Shown: positions 27,739-36,462 of the stretch, one piece after another
Layout of the letters: each line of letters begins with the position of its first letter
How positions within the stretch are numbered: the first letter of the stretch is position 1
DNA from: JAGDMJ01 sp963809695
GTDB lineage: Bacteria; Bacteroidota; Ignavibacteria; UBA10030; UBA6906
Direction of reading: 5' to 3'
Assembly (NCBI GenBank): GCA_963809695.1
Contig: CAWEKI010000009.1
Coordinates: 310,001 to 374,000 of the forward strand
DNA: 64,000 bases
Notes under the pieces: generated by a model
The model's database searches: none
Told to the model about the DNA's origin: nothing
What the model saw: the letters and a program-made list of their open reading frames with translations, nothing else
Program-made: the position numbers and the translations under genes

Positions 27739-28992
27739 ATGAACGATTCAGCGCTGGACAGATTTATCCGGTACGCCAAGATCGACACACAATCCAAGGA
27801 TGATGTCGAGGACTATCCCAGCACCAGGAAACAGCTTGATCTGTTGAACCTCCTTCTGAAGGAGCTGAAAGACCTCGGCCTCAAGGACGCCCGCATTGAC
27901 AACTATGGTTACGTCATGGCCACGGTACCATCCAATCTCCCCGGGAACCATGCCGCCTACGGGAAGGTGCCGATGATCGGGTTCATTGCACACGTCGACA
28001 CCTCCCCTTCTGCCAGCGGTACCGACGTGAAGCCGCAGGTGATGACATACAAGGGAGGAGACATCATTTTACCGGGAGACAACTCCGTGGTCATCCGTAC
28101 ATCGGAGAACCCTGAACTCCGTCAGAACATAGGCAAAACGATTGTCACATCGGACGGGACGACACTGCTTGGCGCTGACGATAAGGCGGGGCTTGCCATT
28201 ATCATGACCGCGGTGCAGGCACTGGTGAACAAACCTTCTTTGCTTCACGGAGACGTCAGGATCGCGTTCACGCCCGACGAAGAGGTGGGAAACGGCACTA
28301 AGTTTTTCGACATTGGTGAGTTCGGTGCCAGGTTTGCCTACACGGTTGACGGAGATACACCCGGAGAGTTGAACAAGGAGACTTTCAGCGCGGACGCGGC
28401 CGTCATTACTGTCCATGGCAGGAATATTCATCCCGGCAGCGCGAAGAACATCATGGTCAATTCCATCAGAGCAATGGCGGACCTGATCGTGCGCATGCCG
28501 AGAGATATGGCACCCGAAACGACGGAGGGATATGAGCCGTATATTCATCCTCACATCATCGAGGGCGAAGAGGCCCGGTCAACGCTCAAAATGCTGCTGC
28601 GCGATTTCGAAACGGAGGGATTGAAAAAGCAGGCGGGGATCCTCCAGAAGATCATTGCCGAGGTGCAGCCGTTACACCCGAAGGCACGGTTCGAGCTCAA
28701 GATCACGGAATCATACCGCAATATGCGCTACGGCGTAGAGAAAGAGCCGAAGGGGCTCGAGGCACTCTGGGAAGCTACCAGGCGGGCAGGTCTCGACCCG
28801 AAGTGGGTACCGATCCGGGGGGGAACCGATGGATCACGCCTGACCGAAAAAGGCCTCCCGACGCCCAACATCTTCACCGGCGGACAAAATTATCATGGCC
28901 CTACCGAGTGGCTTTCGGTGGAGGGCATGGAGAAGTCTGTCGAGACCGTCGTCAATCTCGCGCAGATCTGGGTCGAGAAGAGCGTCAGTTGA
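27739..28992 (+). CDS. pepT: Peptidase T (tripeptide aminopeptidase)
   Basis: The product has 417 residues, started at 27739 with AAGGA seven bases before; longer in-frame readings begin in non-coding text. It is an M20 metallopeptidase: the first zinc ligand lies in GFIAHVDTSP, the bridging Asp in LLGADDKAGLA, the catalytic Glu pair in FTPDEEVGNG, and later ligands in TVDGD and IFTGGQNYHGPTEW. It removes the N-terminal residue from tripeptides in the cytoplasm. It precedes the peptide transporter by 38 bases, which fits a peptide uptake and hydrolysis operon. Confidence 0.95.
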   Translation: MNDSALDRFIRYAKIDTQSKDDVEDYPSTRKQLDLLNLLLKELKDLGLKDARIDNYGYVMATVPSNLPGNHAAYGKVPMIGFIAHVDTSPSASGTDVKPQVMTYKGGDIILPGDNSVVIRTSENPELRQNIGKTIVTSDGTTLLGADDKAGLAIIMTAVQALVNKPSLLHGDVRIAFTPDEEVGNGTKFFDIGEFGARFAYTVDGDTPGELNKETFSADAAVITVHGRNIHPGSAKNIMVNSIRAMADLIVRMPRDMAPETTEGYEPYIHPHIIEGEEARSTLKMLLRDFETEGLKKQAGILQKIIAEVQPLHPKARFELKITESYRNMRYGVEKEPKGLEALWEATRRAGLDPKWVPIRGGTDGSRLTEKGLPTPNIFTGGQNYHGPTEWLSVEGMEKSVETVVNLAQIWVEKSVS

Positions 28993-29030
28993 AACCTCTC
29001 ATTCTTACACTCACCGCTTAGGAGCATTGC

Positions 29031-31028
29031 ATGGAGCCAGAGACCACGACGATCGGCCTTCCGGAGAATGCGTACAAGGAGCTCAAGGAGGGGGAGGAAT
29101 ATTCTCCCGTCATGGACCGCGCAAAAGCGTACCCGGAAGTGACTCCCTGGTCTGTCGGCTGGGGCCTTGTGATGTCCGTCCTCTTTTCTGCTGCCGCGGC
29201 CTATTCCGGACTGAAGATCGGACAGGTCTTCGAGGCGGCAATCCCGATCGCTATCCTTGCCGTTGGTCTTTCCACGGCGTTCCGGAGAAAGAATGCTCTT
29301 GGTCAGAATGTCATCATTCAGTCCATCGGGGCAAGCTCCGGCGTCATCGTCGCCGGGGCGATCTTCACCATTCCCGCTCTGTACATTCTTGATCTTCCCG
29401 CATCGTTCTACCAGGTGTTCTTCGCCTCCGCGCTCGGCGGCTTTCTGGGGATCCTGTTCATGATCCCGTTCAGGAAGTACTTTGTAAAAGACATGCATGG
29501 GAAACTCCCATTTCCGGAAGCGACCGCGACAACGGAGATCCTTCTCGCGGGCGAGAAAGGCGGCAAGCAGGCCGGGGTGCTGGTGGTGAGCGGGTTGATC
29601 GGCGGGGTGTTTGATTTCATTTTCAACGCGTTCGGCTGGTGGACGGAAGTCGTGACGACGCGAATGTTCGACTGGGGGCATGCACTCGCTGACCGGACCA
29701 AAATGGTGTTCAAGCTGGATGTCTCGGCCATGGTGTTCGGGCTCGGCTATATTGTCGGCCTCAAGTACTCCGCCATCATTGCCGCCGGTTCCTTCCTCTC
29801 CTGGTTCGTCCTGATCCCCCTCTTCTATGAAGTGGGACATGGGCTCGCCGCTCCGCTCGGTGCGACAGCTTCCAAACTGATAGCGGACATGAGCGCGGAA
29901 GAGATCTTTAGAACATACGTCCGCCAGATCGGCATTGGCGGCATCGCGATGGCGGGGATCGTGGGTATCATCCGCTCCTCGAAGATTATCGCAGGAGCAT
30001 TCAAGCTCGCCTACAGCGAGATCTTCCATCGGCACGGCGTGAGCGGGAATTCCGTTCCACGGACGCAGACCGATATTAAAATGCTCTTCAACATCCTGTT
30101 TATCCTTCTGGCCGCGCTCGGAATATTCGTGTTCTTCTATGCCGGCGTGGTGTTCAATCTCGTTCACGCGCTCGTGGGCCTGGTGATCGTCATTGTCATT
30201 TCATTCCTGTTCACGACCGTGGCAGCCAACGCCACTGCCATCGTCGGTACCAACCCGGTGTCGGGCATGACCCTGATGACGTTGATACTCTCCTCGTTCG
30301 TCCTGACGCAGGTCGGCCTCACGGGGACATCGGGCATGGTGAGCGCTTTGATCATTGGCGGCGTGGTCTGTACGGCGCTGTCGGTTGCCGGTGGGTTCAT
30401 CACGGACCTGAAGATCGGCTATTGGCTCGGCTCAACGCCGAAGAAGCAGGAGTCGTGGAAGTTCCTCGGCGTGACGCTTTCTGCGGCGACGGTGGGAGGC
30501 GTGATTCTGGTCTTGAATCAGACCTACGGGTTCAAAGGAGAAGGCGCAATGGTAGCACCACAGGCGAATGCCATGGCCGCCGTGATCCAGCCGCTGATGT
30601 CAAATACTCCGGCTCCATGGATGCTTTACGCCGTCGGCGCGATCATTGCGCTGATCCTCACGCTGATCAAGATCCCTCCTCTTGCGTTTGCCCTCGGCAT
30701 GTACATCCCGCAGGAGCTCAATACCCCCCTGCTCCTGGGGGGCATCGTTGCCTGGTGGGTTACTTCGCGGACTGCGAACGAAAAGTTGAACAATGCGCGC
30801 TTCTCCCGAGGAACGCTCATTGCCTCCGGGTTCATTGCGGGCGGAGCACTTTTCGGCGTTTTCTATGCGTTTCTTCGCTTCATCGATCAGTTCGTTCACC
30901 TCGGCGTGATGTCCTGGATGAACAACGCATGGGCCGAGTCGGCCAACGGGGAAATCTCCGGCCTGATCGCTTTCATCGTGCTCGTGGGATATGCCCTGTG
31001 GGATACAATGAGGGCCAAAGAGGAATAA
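29031..31028 (+). CDS. OPT family oligopeptide transporter
   Basis: The product has 665 residues, with an AGGAG site nine bases before ATG. A hydrophilic N-terminus of about 40 residues precedes many predicted helices. Family marks include AYSGLKIGQVFEAAIPIAIL, NVIIQSIGASSGVIVAGAIF, LPFPEATATTEILL and GTNPVSGMT. OPT proteins move oligopeptides or metal chelates into the cytoplasm by proton symport. Co-occurrence with pepT supports peptides as cargo, by inference. Confidence 0.93.
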   Translation: MEPETTTIGLPENAYKELKEGEEYSPVMDRAKAYPEVTPWSVGWGLVMSVLFSAAAAYSGLKIGQVFEAAIPIAILAVGLSTAFRRKNALGQNVIIQSIGASSGVIVAGAIFTIPALYILDLPASFYQVFFASALGGFLGILFMIPFRKYFVKDMHGKLPFPEATATTEILLAGEKGGKQAGVLVVSGLIGGVFDFIFNAFGWWTEVVTTRMFDWGHALADRTKMVFKLDVSAMVFGLGYIVGLKYSAIIAAGSFLSWFVLIPLFYEVGHGLAAPLGATASKLIADMSAEEIFRTYVRQIGIGGIAMAGIVGIIRSSKIIAGAFKLAYSEIFHRHGVSGNSVPRTQTDIKMLFNILFILLAALGIFVFFYAGVVFNLVHALVGLVIVIVISFLFTTVAANATAIVGTNPVSGMTLMTLILSSFVLTQVGLTGTSGMVSALIIGGVVCTALSVAGGFITDLKIGYWLGSTPKKQESWKFLGVTLSAATVGGVILVLNQTYGFKGEGAMVAPQANAMAAVIQPLMSNTPAPWMLYAVGAIIALILTLIKIPPLAFALGMYIPQELNTPLLLGGIVAWWVTSRTANEKLNNARFSRGTLIASGFIAGGALFGVFYAFLRFIDQFVHLGVMSWMNNAWAESANGEISGLIAFIVLVGYALWDTMRAKEE

Positions 31029-31061
31029 CTTCCGCCGAGTACGGGGAAGCCTTTTGCCTTT
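31029..31061 (+). terminator. Probable terminator after the OPT transporter
   Basis: Directly after the stop, CTTCC(G)CCG and CGGGGAAG pair over eight bases with one bulged G and a four-base loop. A pyrimidine-rich tract with TTTT follows. The stem is moderate. Confidence 0.5.
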
Positions 31062-31076
31062 GACAGCGGGAGGCAA

Positions 31077-32993
31077 TCACTCCTCCAGCGTCGAGAGGTC
31101 TCCTTCATCGATTCCCTGGGCCCGCGCCTTCAGCACACGCCGCATGATCTTTCCGCTTCGGGTCTTGGGAAGAGATGCCATGAAGTTGATTTTCTCCGGC
31201 TTTGCGATCGGCCCAACCTCATGGGCGATATGCTGCTTGAGCTCTTCGGCAAGCGCTTCGCTCCCTTCGTGTCCCGCACGCAGTATCACATACGCATGGA
31301 TGGCAACACCCTTGATCTCGTGCGGCAACCCGATAACGGCTGCTTCGGCTACCGCCGGGTGACTGACAAGGGCTGACTCGAGTTCCGCAGTGCCAAGCCG
31401 GTAACCGCTGACTTTGATGACATCGTCCACCCTGCCGATGATCCAAAAATACCCGTCTTCATCCTTGCGCGCCGAGTCACCGGCCAGGTACATCCCCGGA
31501 TATTTGCTCCAGTAGGTCTTCACATACCGCTCCGGATCCTTGTAGATGGTCCGCAGCATCGCCGGCCAGGGCTTCTTCAACACAAGGAAGCCTTCTTCAC
31601 CCGGCGCCACGGATTTCCCATGCTCATCCACCACATCGGCGTCAACGCCGGGATACGGAAGCGTTCCCGATCCGGGCTTCAGCGGCGAAGCGGGCATCGG
31701 CGTGATCATGAACATCCCTGTCTCCGTCTGCCACCATGTATCCATGACCGGGCACCGTTCCTTGCCGATGTTTTTGAAATACCAGCGCCACGCTTCGGGA
31801 TTGATCGGTTCCCCCACGCTCCCAAGCAGCCGCAACGAGGAAAGATCATGCCTGTTCGGCCACGCCTCGCCGAAGCGCATCAGGCCACGAATCGCCGTTG
31901 GCGTGGTATAGAGCACCGACACCCCGTACTTTTCAATGATCGACCACCACCGGTCAGGAAACGGATAGGTGGGGGCGCCTTCGTACATCACCGACGTGGC
32001 ACCCGCAATCAGCGGCGCGTAGACGATATATGAGTGGCCGGTGACCCAGCCCGGATCGGCAGTGCACCACCACCGGTCTTCCTCTTTCAGATCGAACACG
32101 TCTTTGAGCGTGGCATAGACGCCTACCTGGTAGCCCCCGTGCGTATGAAGCACAGCCTTCGGTTTCCCCGTCGTTCCGGAAGTATACAGGATGTAGAGGG
32201 GATCCTCAGAATCCATCACCTCGGTTTCGCAGCGGTTGTTGTTTCTCGTCAACGGAAGGGACATCAGTTCATGGTACCAGTAGTCGCGGCCGGCCTCCAT
32301 GCTTATCTCTTTCCCTGTGTGCCGGATAACCACCACGTTCTCCGGGGCGCCTGTCCGTCTCAGCGCCTCATCGACGATCTTTTTCAACTCGACCGTCTTA
32401 CCGTTCATGTTGCCGCCGTCCGCAGTCACGATCACTTTGGACCCGCTGTCCTCAATCCGGCCGTGCAAGGCTTCAACGGAGAACCCTCCGTAGACCACCG
32501 AGTGGACAGCGCCGATTTTCGCAGTCGCAAGCATGGCGATGACCGTTTCCGGGATCCGTGGCATGTAGATGGTCACGCGGTCACCTTTCGTTACTCCCAT
32601 GCTTTTCAGAACGTTCGCGAATTTGCACACCTCCCGCGCGAGGGCATGGTAGGACATCGTGCGAACCTCCCCCTTCTCCCCCTCCCAGATGAGCGCGAGC
32701 TTGTTCCGCCGCCAGGACCGGGCGTGGCGGTCAAGGGCATTTTGCACGATGTTCGTCTTCCCGCCTACAAACCACTTGAAGAAGGGCTTCTCGGATTCAT
32801 CAAGCACTTTGTCCCACTTTCTGTACCACTCCAACTCCCCGGCACGACGAGCCCAATATCCTTCCAGGTCTTCCTGAGCCTCCCGCCGCGCAGCCACCGG
32901 GTCCGGCACGTTGGCGTTGGCAACGATTTCCTGAGCAGGAGAATACACTTCTCCGTGCAGCCCTCCGTTTGCCGGTTGCTTGGATTGTTGCAT
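31077..32993 (-). CDS. acs: Acetate-CoA ligase (acetyl-CoA synthetase)
   Basis: The product has 638 residues, started at 32993 with GGAGG eight bases upstream; an ATG two codons earlier is too close to that site. The adenylate-forming motifs are YTSGTTGKPKAVLHTHGG (phosphate loop), DTWWQTETG, and YFWIIGRVDDVIKVSGYRLG (hinge and CoA region). The regulatory catalytic Lys is in KTRSGKIMRR near the end, the usual acetylation site. It makes acetyl-CoA from acetate, CoA and ATP. The gene is divergent from yjbQ. Confidence 0.96.
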   Translation of the reverse strand: MQQSKQPANGGLHGEVYSPAQEIVANANVPDPVAARREAQEDLEGYWARRAGELEWYRKWDKVLDESEKPFFKWFVGGKTNIVQNALDRHARSWRRNKLALIWEGEKGEVRTMSYHALAREVCKFANVLKSMGVTKGDRVTIYMPRIPETVIAMLATAKIGAVHSVVYGGFSVEALHGRIEDSGSKVIVTADGGNMNGKTVELKKIVDEALRRTGAPENVVVIRHTGKEISMEAGRDYWYHELMSLPLTRNNNRCETEVMDSEDPLYILYTSGTTGKPKAVLHTHGGYQVGVYATLKDVFDLKEEDRWWCTADPGWVTGHSYIVYAPLIAGATSVMYEGAPTYPFPDRWWSIIEKYGVSVLYTTPTAIRGLMRFGEAWPNRHDLSSLRLLGSVGEPINPEAWRWYFKNIGKERCPVMDTWWQTETGMFMITPMPASPLKPGSGTLPYPGVDADVVDEHGKSVAPGEEGFLVLKKPWPAMLRTIYKDPERYVKTYWSKYPGMYLAGDSARKDEDGYFWIIGRVDDVIKVSGYRLGTAELESALVSHPAVAEAAVIGLPHEIKGVAIHAYVILRAGHEGSEALAEELKQHIAHEVGPIAKPEKINFMASLPKTRSGKIMRRVLKARAQGIDEGDLSTLEE

Positions 32994-33045
32994 GGTCATG
33001 CCTCCGCTAATGTAGGATGTGGGATGAGATTGTCCGATGCTGGTA

Positions 33046-33074
33046 ACGATATCAATTCGTAAGAACAATATCAA
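33046..33074 (-). promoter_or_regulatory. Predicted promoter of acs
   Basis: On the reverse strand TTGATA (33069-33074) and TATCGT (33046-33051) are 17 bases apart. Transcription would start about 45 bases before the acs ATG. Confidence 0.5.
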
Positions 33075-33103
33075 TGCTCATGCGGTTCAGACAGGGACCT
33101 GTA

Positions 33104-33132
33104 TTGACATTTGCGTCTTGTCGTCTTAGATT
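33104..33132 (+). promoter_or_regulatory. Predicted promoter of the yjbQ-like gene
   Basis: TTGACA (33104-33109) is a perfect -35 hexamer and is followed after 17 bases by TAGATT (33127-33132). The start codon at 33158 lies about 20 bases past the expected transcription start. Confidence 0.65.
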
Positions 33133-33157
33133 TGTTCCCCTAACCGAAGGTACCGCC

Positions 33158-33577
33158 ATGACCGTTCATTCGACCACTTTCACTATTGAAACTGCCGGCT
33201 TTGCCGACATCCATGACATCACCGGGCGGGCATCCCGCCAGGTATCGGCATCCGGCGTTCAACACGGGACGCTTGCCGTGTTCGTGCCCGGCGCAACGGC
33301 TGGAGTGACCACGATCGAGTATGAGGAGGGGGCATTGGAAGATTTGAAGAACGCATTCGCGCGCATTGCGCCCGAGGGTATTCACTACGCGCATGACGCC
33401 CGATGGGGGGACGGGAACGGCTTTGCGCACGTCCGGGCCGCGATTCTCGGGCCTTCTCTTTCAGTACCGATCATGCGCGGCCGGCTCGGGCTCGGGACAT
33501 GGCAGCAAATCGTCCTTGTGGACTTCGACAATCGACCGCGCGAACGGAGCGTGATTCTGCAGATCATGGGTGAGTGA
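33158..33577 (+). CDS. yjbQ: YjbQ/UPF0047 family protein
   Basis: The product has 139 residues, started at 33158 with GAAGG eight bases before. The family pattern is complete from ATAGVTTIEYEEG through the conserved centre RWGDGNGFAHVRAAILGPS to VPIMRGRLGLGTWQQI and DFDNRPRER. These conserved His, Asp and Thr residues line a shared active site in known structures. Some members can replace thiamine phosphate synthase weakly, but the true role is uncertain. Confidence 0.92.
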   Translation: MTVHSTTFTIETAGFADIHDITGRASRQVSASGVQHGTLAVFVPGATAGVTTIEYEEGALEDLKNAFARIAPEGIHYAHDARWGDGNGFAHVRAAILGPSLSVPIMRGRLGLGTWQQIVLVDFDNRPRERSVILQIMGE

Positions 33578-33689
33578 CGCAGGCCTTTATCGCCCTGAGA
33601 TTCTGGAGTGGAACAACGGCCTCCGTAGTGATGTTTCCAATCCCGGAAGCTGCTGGCCGGTTAATATAGCGCCGCCTCACGAGGACCCG

Positions 33690-34103
33690 ATGATGAAAAA
33701 AGAAGTCCTGTCGCCATTCACTCCTGCCAGAGTGTTCGCCTGTGGAACGCTCTCGGCGGCCATCGCCGTTGGTCTTGGCGCATTCGGTGCCCATGCCCTC
33801 AAGTCTGCCCTCAGCCCGGAGCAGCTGGCAACGTATGAGACCGGAGTGCGATATCAAATGTATCATGCGCTAGCTCTGATGGCGACAGGACTCGGAGGAC
33901 GGTTCTGGGCTCCTGAAGCCCCTCGGGATTTTGTGCTCGCCGGATGGTGTTTTGCAGCTGGAACGATTCTGTTTTCGGGAAGTCTGTACGCCCTGACCCT
34001 CTCCGGAAAGCTTTGGCTGGCGTATATGACACCGCTCGGCGGAATACTCTTGTTTGCCGGGTGGATTTTTCTCTTCACCGCCGCAGTGAAGGAGCGTCAT
34101 TGA
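33690..34103 (+). CDS. DUF423 family membrane protein (YgdD-like)
   Basis: The product has 137 residues, started at 33690 with GAGG close upstream; a start one codon later is possible. Four membrane helices carry family motifs AAIAVGLGAFGAHALK in the first, YQMYHALALMA in the second, GTILFSGSLYAL in the third and TPLGGILLFAGW in the fourth. The function of the family is unknown. The gene may be the first of the run leading into the ABC transporter operon at 34510-38833. Confidence 0.88.
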   Translation: MMKKEVLSPFTPARVFACGTLSAAIAVGLGAFGAHALKSALSPEQLATYETGVRYQMYHALALMATGLGGRFWAPEAPRDFVLAGWCFAAGTILFSGSLYALTLSGKLWLAYMTPLGGILLFAGWIFLFTAAVKERH

Positions 34104-34160
34104 CCTTCGCGCAGGAATTCCCGATATTGGTCGTCAATCCAGGAACATAGGAGACAGAGA

Positions 34161-34502
34161 ATGATACGCAAGACGTTTTATTTCCTTCTCGTCATTGCAC
34201 TTGGAGCGGGGATATGGTGCGCGTTCGCCATCTGGACGGGCATTTATTCCATTTACACCATCCCTCCATCCCGTGATAACCCCGACGGTGCGACGCTCAT
34301 TGTGTCTCGTGATGAGGGAGAACCCATGTTCAATTCACCACAGTACACCCCCCCCGTGAAGAAGCCAACCGAACGGTCAGGCCTTGCCTTCACATCGGTC
34401 ATAAAGCCGAAGCGGCCGTTGGAGACGCGGACCATTGTGCGGCTTCCATATAATTCATGGACGTACAAGAAATCGTTGGAACCCCAGGAAGACTCACTCT
34501 AG
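34161..34502 (+). CDS. Small single-pass membrane protein, unknown
   Basis: The product has 113 residues and a strong ribosome site (AGGAGA, seven bases before ATG). One N-terminal helix (about 5-30) is followed by a hydrophilic part with IPPSRDNPDGATLIVSRDEG and a Lys/Pro-rich segment. I do not recognise it. It ends eight bases before the adaptor gene of the ABC transporter, so it may be an accessory of that system, by inference from position only. Confidence 0.7.
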   Translation: MIRKTFYFLLVIALGAGIWCAFAIWTGIYSIYTIPPSRDNPDGATLIVSRDEGEPMFNSPQYTPPVKKPTERSGLAFTSVIKPKRPLETRTIVRLPYNSWTYKKSLEPQEDSL

Positions 34503-34509
34503 CGCTCGC

Positions 34510-35727
34510 ATGTTCACAATACTCCCAGATACCGGCAAGCCCGATCTCTCCGGGTTGCGCATTCGTCGAGAAACGGAGGAGCAAAAGCATACAGAACCCG
34601 CCGGCAATCGGAAGTTATGGAAATTTATCCTTCCCGTTGGTCTCCTTCTGCTCCTTATAGCCCTCTACTTTCTCCTCAAGGCAACGCTTGCAACGGCAAC
34701 AGAGGTCGACATCACGATCGCGGCCCTCACCTATCCTTCGCAGGAAAATGCCGTGCTCACTGCAAGCGGGTACGTTGTCGCGCAACGGAAGGCTGCCGTG
34801 GCATCGAAGGGAACCGGTCGGCTCGAGTACCTCGGCGTGGAGGAAGGGGATAAGGTGAAAAAAGGAGAAGTGATCGCACGCCTCGAGGATCAGGACATGC
34901 TCGCAGCCCTGGCTCAGGCGAAGGCGGGCTTGGACGTGGCAAAAGCTGACCTGAATGATGCTGAACGGTCCCTGGCCCGCACAAAGTCGCTGTTCGGTTC
35001 GCATCTTGCATCGCAGGCCGATCTGGATGCCGCCGAGGCACGATTCAATCGTGTCAGTGCCACGATCATCTCTTCAGGGGCCGGGGTCCGTGCGGCAGAG
35101 GTAGGAGTGGAGAACACGCGCATTCGCGCACCCTTCGACGGTACCGTGCTGACCAAGGACGCCGATGTTGGAGAAGTCGTTGCTCCCTTCGCTTCGTCTG
35201 TGAACTCCCGCGGGGCCGTGGTGACGATGGCGGATATGTCCTCGCTCCAGGTGGAGGCGGATGTGTCGGAATCGAACATCACGCGGGTCAGTGTCGGGCA
35301 GCCTTGTGAGATCGTGCTTGACGCCTATCCTGACAAACGGTACCGCGGGCTTGTGCACAAGATCGTTCCGACGGCGGATCGCGCAAAAGCGACCGTTATG
35401 ACGAAAGTTGTCTTTCTGGAGCGCGATGAGCGGGTCCTGCCGGAGATGAGCGCCAAGGTGACATTCCTCTCCGGTGATTCGGCCACATCTCAGGCAGGCG
35501 GTCCGCCTCTGCTTACCGTGCCGACGTCCTCGATCGTGAAGCGATCCGGCGGTGCGGCGGTCCTGGCTGTTCGGGGAGGAAAGGCAGTTGAATCGCCGGT
35601 GCGCACCGGGCGCATATTGGGGGACCGAACAGAGATCCTCCAGGGAGTTTCTCAGGGTGACCAGCTGATCCTGGATCCCAGGCCGGACATTGTCACGGGA
35701 ACCAGTGTAAAACCGCGCTCCAAGTAG
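34510..35727 (+). CDS. MacA-like periplasmic adaptor of an ABC transporter
   Basis: The product has 405 residues, started at the ATG at 34510, eight bases after the previous stop; the ribosome site is weak. A cytoplasmic N-terminus of about 40 residues precedes one helix (FILPVGLLLLLIALYFLL). The barrel-sandwich halves are ASKGTGRLEYLGVEEGDKVK and IRAPFDGTVLTKDADVGEVV, with a coiled coil between. It is followed by an ATPase and two permeases in the same direction, so it most likely bridges that transporter to an outer-membrane channel or to its cargo. Confidence 0.88.
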   Translation: MFTILPDTGKPDLSGLRIRRETEEQKHTEPAGNRKLWKFILPVGLLLLLIALYFLLKATLATATEVDITIAALTYPSQENAVLTASGYVVAQRKAAVASKGTGRLEYLGVEEGDKVKKGEVIARLEDQDMLAALAQAKAGLDVAKADLNDAERSLARTKSLFGSHLASQADLDAAEARFNRVSATIISSGAGVRAAEVGVENTRIRAPFDGTVLTKDADVGEVVAPFASSVNSRGAVVTMADMSSLQVEADVSESNITRVSVGQPCEIVLDAYPDKRYRGLVHKIVPTADRAKATVMTKVVFLERDERVLPEMSAKVTFLSGDSATSQAGGPPLLTVPTSSIVKRSGGAAVLAVRGGKAVESPVRTGRILGDRTEILQGVSQGDQLILDPRPDIVTGTSVKPRSK

Positions 35728-35772
35728 CGTGTCATTCGAAATCTGATGTTAACGACCAACGGAGAACCTCGT

Positions 35773-36462
35773 ATGCCGCAAGCCGATGGCCAGCCGATGA
35801 TCCAAATCAGCAACGTCTCGAAATCCTACAGGCGGGACAGCATCAGGATCCCCGTCCTCTCCAATATTTCGCTGACCGTCCCCGGGGGGGAGTTCCTTGC
35901 GCTCATGGGACCCTCCGGTTCCGGCAAGACTACGCTGCTCAATCTGATTGCGGGCATCGACAAGCCGGACAACGGCGAGGTGGTGATCCATGGAACCTCC
36001 ATTGGCTCGCTCAACGAGTCTGCCCTTGCACGGTGGCGTTCGACGCACATCGGGTTCATTTTCCAGTTCTACAATCTCCTCCCAGTGCTCACCGCGTACG
36101 AGAATGTGGAGCTCCCCCTTCTTCTCACCAACCTCTCAAAGAAAGAGAAACGGGACCACGTCACGGCCGCCCTGACACTGGTCGGCCTCGGGGACAGGAC
36201 GAAACATTATCCCAAGCAGCTGTCGGGTGGACAGGAACAGCGGGTAGCAATCGCCCGGGCCATCGTCACGGATCCCACGGTCCTGGTTGCTGACGAGCCA
36301 ACGGGGGACCTGGACAAGACCTCGGCATCGGAGATCATGACGCTCCTCGAACGCCTCAACAACGAGTACGGAAAGACGATCATCATGGTGACTCACGACC
36401 CGCGTGCGGCGGAAAAGGCGCACAAGGTGATGCACCTTGACAAGGGAGAGCTAACGTCATGA
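35773..36462 (+). CDS. ABC transporter ATP-binding protein (MacB/LolD class)
   Basis: The product has 229 residues, started at 35773 with GGAG nine bases upstream. Walker A is GPSGSGKTT, the Q-loop FQFYNLLPVLTAYENVELPL is of MacB/LolD type, the signature is LSGGQEQR (the usual Q-Q-R spelled QEQR), Walker B VLVADEPTGDLD and the switch His is in VTHDPR. It powers mechanotransmission-type ABC systems rather than import. It overlaps the next permease by four bases. Confidence 0.94.
   Translation: MPQADGQPMIQISNVSKSYRRDSIRIPVLSNISLTVPGGEFLALMGPSGSGKTTLLNLIAGIDKPDNGEVVIHGTSIGSLNESALARWRSTHIGFIFQFYNLLPVLTAYENVELPLLLTNLSKKEKRDHVTAALTLVGLGDRTKHYPKQLSGGQEQRVAIARAIVTDPTVLVADEPTGDLDKTSASEIMTLLERLNNEYGKTIIMVTHDPRAAEKAHKVMHLDKGELTS

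Noticed and set aside
28893..30167. 424-codon open frame antisense to the OPT transporter
   Set aside because: It mirrors a polytopic membrane protein gene; its high charge is typical of antisense to hydrophobic codons.
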